DNA from: CAG-791 sp045113775
GTDB lineage: Bacteria > Bacillota > Clostridia > Lachnospirales > Lachnospiraceae
Length of the DNA: 41,127 nt
Reading direction: 5' to 3'
NCBI GenBank assembly: GCA_045113775.1
Contig: JBGUJH010000014.1
Span: forward strand, 1 to 41,127
Below the pieces are notes generated by a model that worked only from the letters and a program-made list of their open reading frames with translations, was not told the DNA's origin and searched no databases. Every line of letters begins with the position of its first letter. Position 1 is the first letter of the stretch. Below, piece after piece: positions 15,583 through 22,226 of this stretch. The position numbers were made by a program, and so were the translations under genes.

Positions 15583-15962
15583 AAACCCGCCTCCCTTTTG
15601 TAAAATGCGGCAAATGCTGTTCTCACCGATTCGGAGTTTTCGCCGCCGGCTTCCCATGGCTTAAACCACAGGCCGCCCGCGTTCGGATTCTCCTCTTTGT
15701 AGAAGTTGTACTCCGGATGGTAGTAGAGGCGGCGGGCATAGGGCGTGCTGGAAACAAGGTCCGCATGCCCATCTGCAATATAAGTAGTATCCACAAATGT
15801 GCTGTCGTTCTGAAGGTGGCTGGACCTGAACGGCATCACCTGCGCCTGTACAACCTGTGTGTGGACAAACTCCGCCGTCTTTGCCAGCGCCCTCTGTGCC
15901 GCGGCGTCCATCGCGGCCAGCTTCTCTGTGTAGATCGTGACTTTGACTCCCTTGGTGCTCAC
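15579..15962 (-). CDS. Minor capsid protein 2-type neck/tail completion protein
   Basis: The 127-residue protein contains FVHTQVVQAQVMPFRSSHLQN, TFVDTTYIADGHADLV and STPYARRLYYHPEYNF, the pattern of the Minor_capsid_2/HK97-gp10-like family that completes the head-tail neck. It overlaps its neighbours by 4 bases on both sides within the compact connector block. Confidence 0.77.
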   Translation of the reverse strand: MSTKGVKVTIYTEKLAAMDAAAQRALAKTAEFVHTQVVQAQVMPFRSSHLQNDSTFVDTTYIADGHADLVSSTPYARRLYYHPEYNFYKEENPNAGGLWFKPWEAGGENSESVRTAFAAFYKREAGL

Positions 15963-16297
15963 TGGAACCTCACTTCCGTATAGTTGACCGTCCCGTCCGG
16001 ATTGCGTGCCTTGATGCCGTCACAAATGTTGCGGCGCTCCCCAAAGATGATGCCGTACCCGGAGGAGATGACCGGAAGCTCCGGGCAGATATCCCCGTTG
16101 AAAAGTGCCTTACCCGTGATTCGGATGTACTTCTGCTCATTGGTCAGTACGACCTTCGCTCCGTCCTGCCAGTTGCACATCAGTTCCGCGTCGAACGCTG
16201 CTACGGGATCACCGAAGCGGTCCAGTTCGTCGCGGTCAAGCACGATCCGGATCGGGGTTTTGCACACCCTGTCCGGTACAAGGTTCGGATATTTCAT
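15959..16297 (-). CDS. Head closure/minor capsid protein
   Basis: The 112-residue beta-rich protein (MKYPNLVPDRVCKTPIRIVL start, GTVNYTEVRFQ end) lies third after the capsid gene, where head stopper/closure proteins are encoded. The ATG at 16297 is chosen because TAGGTGATC lies five to eight bases before it; a GTG nine bases upstream is the alternative. Stop and start of neighbouring genes overlap. Confidence 0.72.
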   Translation of the reverse strand: MKYPNLVPDRVCKTPIRIVLDRDELDRFGDPVAAFDAELMCNWQDGAKVVLTNEQKYIRITGKALFNGDICPELPVISSGYGIIFGERRNICDGIKARNPDGTVNYTEVRFQ

Positions 16298-16306
16298 CTG
16301 GATCAC

Positions 16307-16684
16307 CTACCTCAAAAGCCTGCAGCACAGGCCGGTCTGCTGGAGGAGAGAATAGACGTCCCGCCTCATGGCAACGCCATGCTCCGTGAACACGTTCCAG
16401 CTGTCGCCGAACTGCATGGACACGCCGTTGATCGAGTACGAGGAGAGGACGGAGCTGATCGCGTCCTCGTTCTCCACTTCGAACTGTGCCTGCCTGCAGC
16501 AGACTTCTTTCACGATGTCCTGCTGGAACTGCGTCAGGTTCGCGAAGCCGGCCGCCACGATCCGGTTATAGGTCAGGCTGTCGATATGCCTGGACGCTGT
16601 CCGCAGGTCCGCCTCCGTAACTTCGGCTGCGTCCGGGAACAGCTCCTCGTATTCAGCCACCGTCGCATAGGCTGTATAGGACAT
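16307..16684 (-). CDS. Head-tail connector (adaptor) protein
   Basis: The 125-residue mostly helical protein (TVAEYEELFPDAAEVTEADLRTASRHID, LTQFQQDIVKEVCCRQAQFEVEN) follows the gp6/gp15-like adaptor pattern: a helical core that docks on the portal, with a short C-terminal beta part (INGVSMQF). It lies in the normal adaptor slot after the capsid genes. It starts 1 bp after the stop of the upstream gene. Confidence 0.77.
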   Translation of the reverse strand: MSYTAYATVAEYEELFPDAAEVTEADLRTASRHIDSLTYNRIVAAGFANLTQFQQDIVKEVCCRQAQFEVENEDAISSVLSSYSINGVSMQFGDSWNVFTEHGVAMRRDVYSLLQQTGLCCRLLR

Positions 16685-16685
16685 G

Positions 16686-16901
16686 TCAGCCTCCCTTCTT
16701 CCGGCTGCGTTTCTGTGCAGGAGCGGGGCGCTTTACAGGCTCCGCTTCCGCTTTTACGTCCGGTTCCTCCTCCACACGATAGCCGTGCTCCCTGAACCAT
16801 TCGATCAGGTGCGGATCGTCCGTCTCGCCGGTCCCGTTCACGAAGGGCACACTGGCACGGACGCCTGTGTACCCTTCAACGATTGTGTGGATCTTCGCCA
16901 T
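16686..16901 (-). CDS. Small head-associated protein after major capsid gene
   Basis: A 71-residue protein with a compact N-terminal part (TGETDDPHLIEWFREHGYRVEEEP) and a basic tail (KRPAPAQKRSRKKGG). Proteins of this kind sit between capsid and connector genes in many Firmicutes phages, and the DPHLIEWFREHGY part resembles Rho-N-like or head-fibre-base motifs. No certain function. It begins two bases after the capsid gene stop. Confidence 0.68.
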   Translation of the reverse strand: MAKIHTIVEGYTGVRASVPFVNGTGETDDPHLIEWFREHGYRVEEEPDVKAEAEPVKRPAPAQKRSRKKGG

Positions 16902-16903
16902 CC

Positions 16904-18004
16904 TTAAGCCCTCGTGTAGTACGTCTTGGTGCTGTCGATCGCGGTGTCCGCAGTCAGGGCATAGGCACCGTGGTTGTACTCATAGTACGACCCGATGTTC
17001 GCCACAAGAGGGCTCGCGACAGCCGTATAGGTGTACGTTCCCGCCTTGACCTTGATCTTGCGGAAGATGCCCGCGGCCTTGGTCGCCTTGAGGACGATCG
17101 CGGCATTCATTTCGACTTCACCCTTCTTCACGGCACCTGCGGTCGTGAAATCAGGGAGCCAGGTCTGGACAGGCGCGACACCCGCGAAGGACACCGCGTG
17201 CAGGCCGTCAAGGCCCAGGCGCCCGACATAAAGGCTGGTCGTGCCGTCATCAGCGGTCCCGATAACATCATTGTTGCTTCCTGCCTTCGCGCCGAGATCC
17301 ACAAACGGGACGCCGGCATAGCTCTCGACCTGCTGGCCGAACTCGTTCATGGTCATCTGGTACATGGAGGACCTGCGGGCGCATGCGCGGAGCTTCGCGA
17401 TCAGCTTCGTATTGCCGCCGATGAAGGAAGGCCTGCCGTCCAGAAGGCCGAGGAACTCGTCCAGAAGGTCGAGGAAGGCGACATAGTTGCTGGTGACTGC
17501 CGCGCTGGTGGACAGGTCGATCACGGTATCACCGCCGCCGCCGTTGAACTCGGTGTCGGACCCGGTGACCGCGACGTCGATGCCGTCGAACGCATTCGCG
17601 TTGACAGCGGAATCGCCGTTGATGAAGGTGTCATTGAACAGTGCCTGCGCCGCCTTGATCTTCTGAGCCTGCTGGAGCTCGACCTCAGAGACGATGCCGC
17701 CGAAGTTGGCCAGCACACGGTCGATCTCATACGCGCCGCCGAAGACCTTGATGTCGGTCGTGTAGCGCTGCTTGGTGACTTCCTGCGCGGTATACTCGTT
17801 ATTGATCGCACGGAAAGCCGCGGTGGGCTGCGTGATCAGCCTGGTATACGCGTAGGTAGGGGTCGCGCCGCCGCCCGTAGGGGAGACGCAGTCGTCGAAA
17901 GTGATGTGGTCGAGGATCCAGTTGTTCTTCCTGAACTCGTCGATCACGCCCATCTGCAGGTCGTCCTGCACGTTCTTTTTGGCTTCTGCAAGTGTTACTG
18001 CCAT
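16904..18004 (-). CDS. Major capsid protein (HK97-fold type)
   Basis: The 366-residue protein follows the scaffold gene and precedes the connectors. Features include an N-terminal helix (TLAEAKKNVQDDLQMGVIDEF), EVTKQRYTTDIKVFGGAYEIDRVLAN and VELQQAQKIKAAQALFNDTFINGD typical of the P-domain spine, and MYQMTMNEFGQQVESYAGVPFVDLG in the A-domain. A Gly/Thr/Tyr-rich end (NHGAYALTADTAIDSTKTYY) may be a surface extension. GAAAGGAGTAATCC precedes the ATG. No protease gene is seen between portal and capsid, fitting GP20-type scaffolds that exit without an HK97-type protease. Confidence 0.88.
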   Translation of the reverse strand: MAVTLAEAKKNVQDDLQMGVIDEFRKNNWILDHITFDDCVSPTGGGATPTYAYTRLITQPTAAFRAINNEYTAQEVTKQRYTTDIKVFGGAYEIDRVLANFGGIVSEVELQQAQKIKAAQALFNDTFINGDSAVNANAFDGIDVAVTGSDTEFNGGGGDTVIDLSTSAAVTSNYVAFLDLLDEFLGLLDGRPSFIGGNTKLIAKLRACARRSSMYQMTMNEFGQQVESYAGVPFVDLGAKAGSNNDVIGTADDGTTSLYVGRLGLDGLHAVSFAGVAPVQTWLPDFTTAGAVKKGEVEMNAAIVLKATKAAGIFRKIKVKAGTYTYTAVASPLVANIGSYYEYNHGAYALTADTAIDSTKTYYTRA

Positions 18005-18039
18005 GGATTACTCCTTTCATACGGAGCACCCTGCCCGCG

Positions 18040-18681
18040 TCACGTCGCCGACGCCGCAGAGCCTCCGATATTCTGTGCGTTGAGTTTTGCCGCAATGGCG
18101 TCCCTCATGGAGAGCTGCTTGTCGCCGTCCCCGCCGACGCCTCCCCCGGCATGCCCGCCTTTGGTCGAGCCTACAGAGAAGCCCGCTCCGGCCTTCCCCG
18201 CGCCGCCCTTGCCGTCTTCCTGCTCCTTTGCCTTGAACAGGAAAGGCTTGGACTCCCTGAGGGCCTTCAGCTGTTCGTCAAGGCCGGTGACGCTCCCGTC
18301 ATCACCGAGGATCAGTTTCTTCTGATCCACAAGTCCGGCGACAAGGTCAGCATCCTGCGCGTCCGTGATCCCGGCGCGGATCGCGTTCGTCAGCTTCAGG
18401 GCTTTGATCTGGCTGTCATACTCGGCAGCCCTCTGCTTCTGTGCTTCCTGAAGGTCGCTGATCTGCTTCGTGAGGGCTTCGTTATCCCCCGCGGTCTTCT
18501 TCAGCTCCTCCAGGTCGTCCTCCGCTTTCTTCTTCGCGGTCTGGAGGGTCTTCTTCTCCTCATTGACCTCGTCAAAACGGGACTTCGGGACATAGCCCTT
18601 AAGTTCCTCCGCGGAAGCTGTGGCGGCCTTCTCGGCCAGCTCTGCTGAAATACCTAATGCGACAAATTCCTCTTTTTTCAT
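18040..18681 (-). CDS. Scaffold protein, GP20-like
   Basis: The 213-residue protein starts MKKEEFVALGISAELAEKAATASAEE and has a long coiled coil (about residues 35-95, DEVNEEKKTLQTAKKKAEDDLEELKK). A NAIRAGITDAQDADLVAGLVD helix and a Gly-rich C-terminal tail follow. This is the layout of the phage minor structural protein GP20/scaffold family that guides capsid assembly. GAAAGGAG precedes the ATG at 18681. A longer in-frame upstream stretch runs through the terminator and tRNA-like region and is clearly non-coding. Confidence 0.83.
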   Translation of the reverse strand: MKKEEFVALGISAELAEKAATASAEELKGYVPKSRFDEVNEEKKTLQTAKKKAEDDLEELKKTAGDNEALTKQISDLQEAQKQRAAEYDSQIKALKLTNAIRAGITDAQDADLVAGLVDQKKLILGDDGSVTGLDEQLKALRESKPFLFKAKEQEDGKGGAGKAGAGFSVGSTKGGHAGGGVGGDGDKQLSMRDAIAAKLNAQNIGGSAASAT

Positions 18682-18774
18682 CTTGTTTCTGCTCCTTTCG
18701 AAACGTTTGTTATCCCGGTTCAGTCCGGTGTTATCGTCTCTCCATTTTGCGTCCGGAGATACCAGAGGGACGAT

Positions 18775-18847
18775 GGCCGCCTCCCGGATTCGAACCGGGA
18801 TACGCGGGAGCGGAGGACCCATATGGTATGCGCTATCTCTCCCGGCC
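18775..18847 (-). pseudogene. tRNA-like remnant upstream of the scaffold gene
   Basis: The 73-base segment has a complete T arm at the exact tRNA positions: CCCGG, loop TTCGAAT, CCGGG, 41 bases after a 7-base 5' arm, with the canonical GTTCGAATC box B. The outer GCCG/CGGC acceptor pairs can form, but the inner acceptor positions mismatch, and no good five-pair anticodon stem could be drawn. It is therefore read as a decayed tRNA or tRNA-like element. It sits between the terminator at 18872-18908 and the scaffold gene, within the 18682-18953 intergenic stretch. Confidence 0.4.
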
Positions 18848-18871
18848 ATATGCCATTGGCTTAAGCGGCAC

Positions 18872-18908
18872 AAAAAAGCGCCCATCTCGTAGCAGTCAAG
18901 ACAGGCGC
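18872..18908 (-). terminator. Intrinsic terminator inside the late block, before scaffold/capsid
   Basis: On the - strand GCGCC (18904-18908) pairs with GGCGC (18878-18882), with an inner TCT/AGA pairing, and six T residues follow directly. It lies after the small gene ending at 18954 and separates the packaging/portal/minor-capsid segment from scaffold and capsid. Either read-through or an unrecognised promoter must supply scaffold and capsid transcription. Confidence 0.78.
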
Positions 18909-18953
18909 ATACAGTGTGGACAAGTTGTCCAGGCAACTGTTTAGCAAACGTAT

Positions 18954-19193
18954 TCAGTTCTGCAGGATCAGTTCCGACTTTACTGACAGGAAAACCGGCG
19001 GCATCTGCCTGCCCATGATATACAGGTAAACCCGTCGGTCCTTGTTGATCTGTTCCAGTTCCTCCTCCGTCAACTCCCAGACGGTCTCTACTTCCAGGCT
19101 TCCATCCTGCCAGCTGGCGATCGTTGCCGGCAGATCGAAACAGCCCTCTGCCGTATAGGTGGCATTCGAACAATCAGTCCTGATCGGGGTCAT
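18954..19193 (-). CDS. Conserved small phage protein
   Basis: A 79-residue acidic protein containing GCFDLPATIASWQDGSLEVETVWELTEEELEQI and VYLYIMGRQMPPVFLS. By memory this pattern recurs near minor capsid and scaffold genes of Firmicutes phages; no function is known. AAAAGGAGGACTC precedes the ATG, and the start overlaps the upstream 36-residue gene. It could in principle be an immunity protein for the toxin domain encoded upstream, but its broad occurrence argues against that. Confidence 0.65.
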   Translation of the reverse strand: MTPIRTDCSNATYTAEGCFDLPATIASWQDGSLEVETVWELTEEELEQINKDRRVYLYIMGRQMPPVFLSVKSELILQN

Positions 19194-19300
19194 GAGTCCT
19201 CCTTTTCTTCATGCTTTCTTTCCTCGATGGCTTCCCTGATCCTGCGGAGCTCGTCCCGGATGCTCTCCAGCACCAGGAGCAGTCGCTGTTCTGTCGTCAT
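19190..19300 (-). CDS. Very small helical protein
   Basis: A 36-residue frame (MTTEQRLLLVLESIRDELRR then IREAIEERKHEEKEDS) with AAAGGAGGACAG immediately before its ATG and a 4-base overlap with the next gene. It is predicted as one charged amphipathic helix. The strong ribosome site and coupling make it a likely real gene. Function unknown; being the first gene after the toxin-bearing minor capsid gene, it is one candidate for an immunity or regulatory peptide, without direct support. Confidence 0.55.
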   Translation of the reverse strand: MTTEQRLLLVLESIRDELRRIREAIEERKHEEKEDS

Positions 19301-19364
19301 CTGTCCTCCTTTCAGTCATAATAAAACCGTTCGATCCGCTGGGGATGGGTTACTGAAACTATTG

Positions 19365-19393
19365 TTGAAAATAAACGCATCACATGATAATAT
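19365..19393 (+). promoter_or_regulatory. + strand sigma-70-type promoter candidate for small RNA
   Basis: TTGAAA (19365-19370), a 17-base spacer and TAATAT (19388-19393; an overlapping TATAAT lies at 19391-19396) face rightward, opposite to all late genes. The predicted start, about 19400, coincides with the first base of a long hairpin. Sequence alone cannot show activity. Confidence 0.5.
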
Positions 19394-19399
19394 AATTAT

Positions 19400-19466
19400 A
19401 GGAATTGGTCCGTGTCGGCGGTAATTCTCCTCTTGGAGATGTGGCGTGGTATCAATTCCATTTTTT
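19400..19466 (+). ncRNA. Candidate small structured RNA with built-in terminator
   Basis: GGAATTG (19401-19407) pairs with CAATTCC (19453-19459), and TCTCC (19426-19430) pairs with GGAGA (19435-19439) around a TCTT loop. The strands between can be paired almost continuously, but largely through G-U wobbles that exist only in the + strand RNA. A run of six T follows at 19461-19466, and a promoter-like sequence lies just upstream. Transcription would run convergently into the 3' end of the minor capsid-toxin gene at 19469. No coding potential is seen on the + strand. It could be a free small RNA or simply a strong + strand terminator; no known RNA family was recognised. Confidence 0.5.
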
Positions 19467-19468
19467 AT

Positions 19469-22012
19469 TTATAGCCTTCTTGCAATTCTTACGATTTCAT
19501 CCCCTCTTATAATCACCAATTCTGATACAAACTGTGTGTCTTGAGACCAAAAAACCTTGCTTATCTGGCTATCAACTTCTTCATCTGACAGATCTGTATT
19601 TGATATATCAACTATGTACTTTGTTGCTTGCCCTGGTTTCTTTTTAACTCGGTTAAATATTTTATTCTTGCCCGTTCCCGGCTCAAGCGTTTTGATATCA
19701 AATTCAACCCCATTAAATTCTATGTCTGCGGAATGAATGCCTTCTGGCTGATGGATTACTGGCCTCAGATATATTGGGCCGCCCACTTTCTTTGCCAATA
19801 ATTCCGCAATACGTTTCTCTTTGGGATATGTTTTAAACTTTATGAAATGCCCATCTATTTCATGGAATTCACCATTAAAGAAGACCCTATCGATATTCTT
19901 TACCTCATGGCTTCCGGGAATCGCATCCGGGAACCATTCAGTATGAGATAATGTGTAGTAATTCGAATCATTAAAAAACGACCTAATCCCACTGTTTCCA
20001 CTTGTTCTGCTGCCTCTAAAAAGACCTTGTCTAATTCTTGCAACAGTCTTTTCCTTTTGAGCATCTAATCTATACTCACGATCCAATACCTCCATTACCC
20101 GATCGGTGTATTTGCTCCGACCTAAACCAATTCTATTCTGAGTAAATGCCTCGGCCATGAATTCATCCGCATTTTCCATGGAGTATTTGCTGATCCGAAC
20201 ACTCTCAAGCCTTTCCTGTGCTTCCTTCAGTCTCTTGAAAGCTTCCATCTGCTCGGCAGGATCTGCGCTAAAGTCTGCCATGATCGGAGACTTCCGCAGC
20301 TCCTCGATCTCTGTCTCAATGCTCCGGATCTCATCCATGTACTCCTGGTACATGGCTTTGATTTCCTTACGGGCTTTGTTGGTGGACGTCCAGTCCATAC
20401 CGATCAGGCTCTTACGGGTCTCCTGCATGTCCAAAAGGCCATGAGCAAATTCATGGGTTGCCACATACTGTGCTTCCATTCCCTCCGGGATCTTTACGCA
20501 GTATCCTTTATCAGACAGCTCACGGATGCGACTGATCATCTTCTCCGCGTCGCTACATTTGTGAGGATTGATTACCAGCACTTTCTGACCGATCGCGTCG
20601 TTGTGCTGCGTCTGTGCAAAGAAGTTTGCGCCAAAGGCTTCTTTCTTGTCTGCCACTTTGACCTGCGTAATGCCGGACATATACTCTTTTGACAGGTCTG
20701 AGATAGTGGTATTGAATGCCTCTGCCGTCTCTACAGAAACGCCAGTGTAGTCGGCCTTCACGTTATTGAGGGGATTATCCCTCAGCTGATCTGCGGGAAC
20801 CAGGTTGAGCTCGTATTGTTCTCTCCTGCGGTCGTAGGCTTCGAGAAGAGAATCTGTTCCCTCCTGATTGATCCCAGTGATCAGTGCCTTTTCGGTCTCT
20901 TCTTTGCGTCCTATCTGACGCTCCCGCCATTTCTTACGGCGCGCCTCATAGATCTGCTGATCGTCCTTATCCAGACTGTACTCCGCCAGCCTCTCATACT
21001 TCTCCTGCTGCCTCTCAGCATACTGAAGCCGGTTTTCCTCCTTCTCCGCCTCAACAGCCTCCTTCACTTCTTTCTTGGTGACAGGATCCTCCTGCGGGCT
21101 GATGCCGGGGAAGTAAGTCGTGAATCCGTCCCTGCATCTTGGATGGAGGAATCCCGCTGCCATGGCCTCGCTCAGGAGCTCGTGCTTGCCGTCTGGTTTT
21201 CCTCCGGAGTAGACGTCGTCGATCAGGATCTTGCCAAGCCAGGGGATGCACTGCGGGCAGGCATGGCCGAAATTGCCATTCGTCATGGTGCCGCGGCGGT
21301 TGACAATGACCAGCTGCTCGCCCCATTCCTGACGCTTCTTGCCTTCACCCATGATGTAGGCCCGGCGCTCAGCAGTCCGGATGTACATGTCCGCGTAGTC
21401 GCTGATGGTGTGGCGGGCGCCGTTCCTGTACTGGATGGAATCAATTCCCTTTGCAAGGAAGTCCTTCGTTGCCATGTCCACAGCTTTTTCGACCGTACCT
21501 GCTCCGGTGTTGGCATACATCTGCGCGTCGAAGATGATCTTGCGGTACTGGTCATTGGTGCGGCGCAGGACTGCCTGCTCCGCCTTCTCCATGTCGCTGT
21601 GTGTAGCTTCCACAAGGGCTTCAAGCTTTCTGTCATTGACACGGAAAAAAGCATCTCCTGCGCCCTCTATGGAAGCCTGAGAGGGATTCTGGTACCGGGG
21701 ACGGATGCGCTTGTCCTTGGAGATGGCATCGAGGATGTTCAACTCCTCGTCTTTCTGGCCGTTCTGGTGTGCGTGCCTGATCGCCTCCTCCATCTTTGCG
21801 TTAATACTGCTGAAACGTGGCCCGTACTCTTTCTGGTTGCGCCGGCGATACTCCTGCAGGTACTTCAGCTGCTCTACCTGCCACTGAGACCAGTCGAATC
21901 CCTCTTCCTCTTCTTCCTTGAGGTGACGTTTCAGGTTTCTCATCATGGATGCGATGAGCTCATTCTCGATCCGGGCAAAAGCCAGCTTCACATCATAATC
22001 TTCAAATGCCAT
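19469..22012 (-). CDS. Minor capsid protein (MuF/Min_Cap2 type) fused to zinc-peptidase-like and nuclease-toxin domains
   Basis: The 847-residue protein has three parts. Residues 1-370 match the phage minor capsid protein 2/MuF layout (VNRRGTMTNGNFGHACPQCIPWLG, AAGFLHPRCRDG), which sits in the capsid near the portal. Residues about 380-665 carry VATHEFAHGLLD (HExxH at 520-524) and a downstream ENADEFMAEAF glutamate, the signature of a zinc metallopeptidase-like domain. Residues about 668-847 resemble CdiA-CT-type nuclease toxins: HSADIEFNGVEFDIKTL, with Asp763, Asp772 and Lys774 in a PD-(D/E)xK-like order, then QATKYIVDIS. The last 0.6 kb is clearly more A/T-rich than the rest, suggesting module exchange. 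MuF proteins carrying toxin tips are known in Firmicutes phages. The function (effector delivered with the virion or released by lysogens) is inferred. Confidence 0.8.
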   Translation of the reverse strand: MAFEDYDVKLAFARIENELIASMMRNLKRHLKEEEEEGFDWSQWQVEQLKYLQEYRRRNQKEYGPRFSSINAKMEEAIRHAHQNGQKDEELNILDAISKDKRIRPRYQNPSQASIEGAGDAFFRVNDRKLEALVEATHSDMEKAEQAVLRRTNDQYRKIIFDAQMYANTGAGTVEKAVDMATKDFLAKGIDSIQYRNGARHTISDYADMYIRTAERRAYIMGEGKKRQEWGEQLVIVNRRGTMTNGNFGHACPQCIPWLGKILIDDVYSGGKPDGKHELLSEAMAAGFLHPRCRDGFTTYFPGISPQEDPVTKKEVKEAVEAEKEENRLQYAERQQEKYERLAEYSLDKDDQQIYEARRKKWRERQIGRKEETEKALITGINQEGTDSLLEAYDRRREQYELNLVPADQLRDNPLNNVKADYTGVSVETAEAFNTTISDLSKEYMSGITQVKVADKKEAFGANFFAQTQHNDAIGQKVLVINPHKCSDAEKMISRIRELSDKGYCVKIPEGMEAQYVATHEFAHGLLDMQETRKSLIGMDWTSTNKARKEIKAMYQEYMDEIRSIETEIEELRKSPIMADFSADPAEQMEAFKRLKEAQERLESVRISKYSMENADEFMAEAFTQNRIGLGRSKYTDRVMEVLDREYRLDAQKEKTVARIRQGLFRGSRTSGNSGIRSFFNDSNYYTLSHTEWFPDAIPGSHEVKNIDRVFFNGEFHEIDGHFIKFKTYPKEKRIAELLAKKVGGPIYLRPVIHQPEGIHSADIEFNGVEFDIKTLEPGTGKNKIFNRVKKKPGQATKYIVDISNTDLSDEEVDSQISKVFWSQDTQFVSELVIIRGDEIVRIARRL

Positions 22013-22226
22013 TGCAGTAGACCTTTATACCTGCACGCCGGTAATAGTTGCGAGCCTTTTTGAGCTGCGTTCTGGTAAGCGGTTCGTTTCGCATCTCGTA
22101 ATAGTCAATCCCTTTCCGGATCGCATAGATGCCGCAGGGGACTTTCTCACCGGCCAGCTCCAGAAGATCCTTTACCTGCTTCTCCGTCATCCTGTACACC
22201 CTCTTTGCGATCACGACTGTCGCCAT
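22002..22226 (-). CDS. Small protein between portal and minor capsid genes
   Basis: A 74-residue basic protein (MATVVIAKRVYRMTEKQVKDLL start, ARNYYRRAGIKVYCNGI end) with a clear AAAGGAGGC site before its ATG at 22226. It overlaps the end of the portal gene upstream and the minor capsid start downstream by 11 bases. No recognised family. The longer in-frame start further upstream is inside the portal gene and lacks a ribosome site. Confidence 0.65.
   Translation of the reverse strand: MATVVIAKRVYRMTEKQVKDLLELAGEKVPCGIYAIRKGIDYYEMRNEPLTRTQLKKARNYYRRAGIKVYCNGI

Noticed and set aside
18682..19173. N-terminal extension of the scaffold gene
   Set aside because: The extension would be translated from the terminator and tRNA-like region and looks random; a strong ribosome site sits before the internal ATG at 18681.
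18954..19193. Firm assignment of the 79-residue protein as immunity partner of the capsid toxin
   Set aside because: The sequence pattern appears in phages regardless of toxin type, so position alone is not enough.
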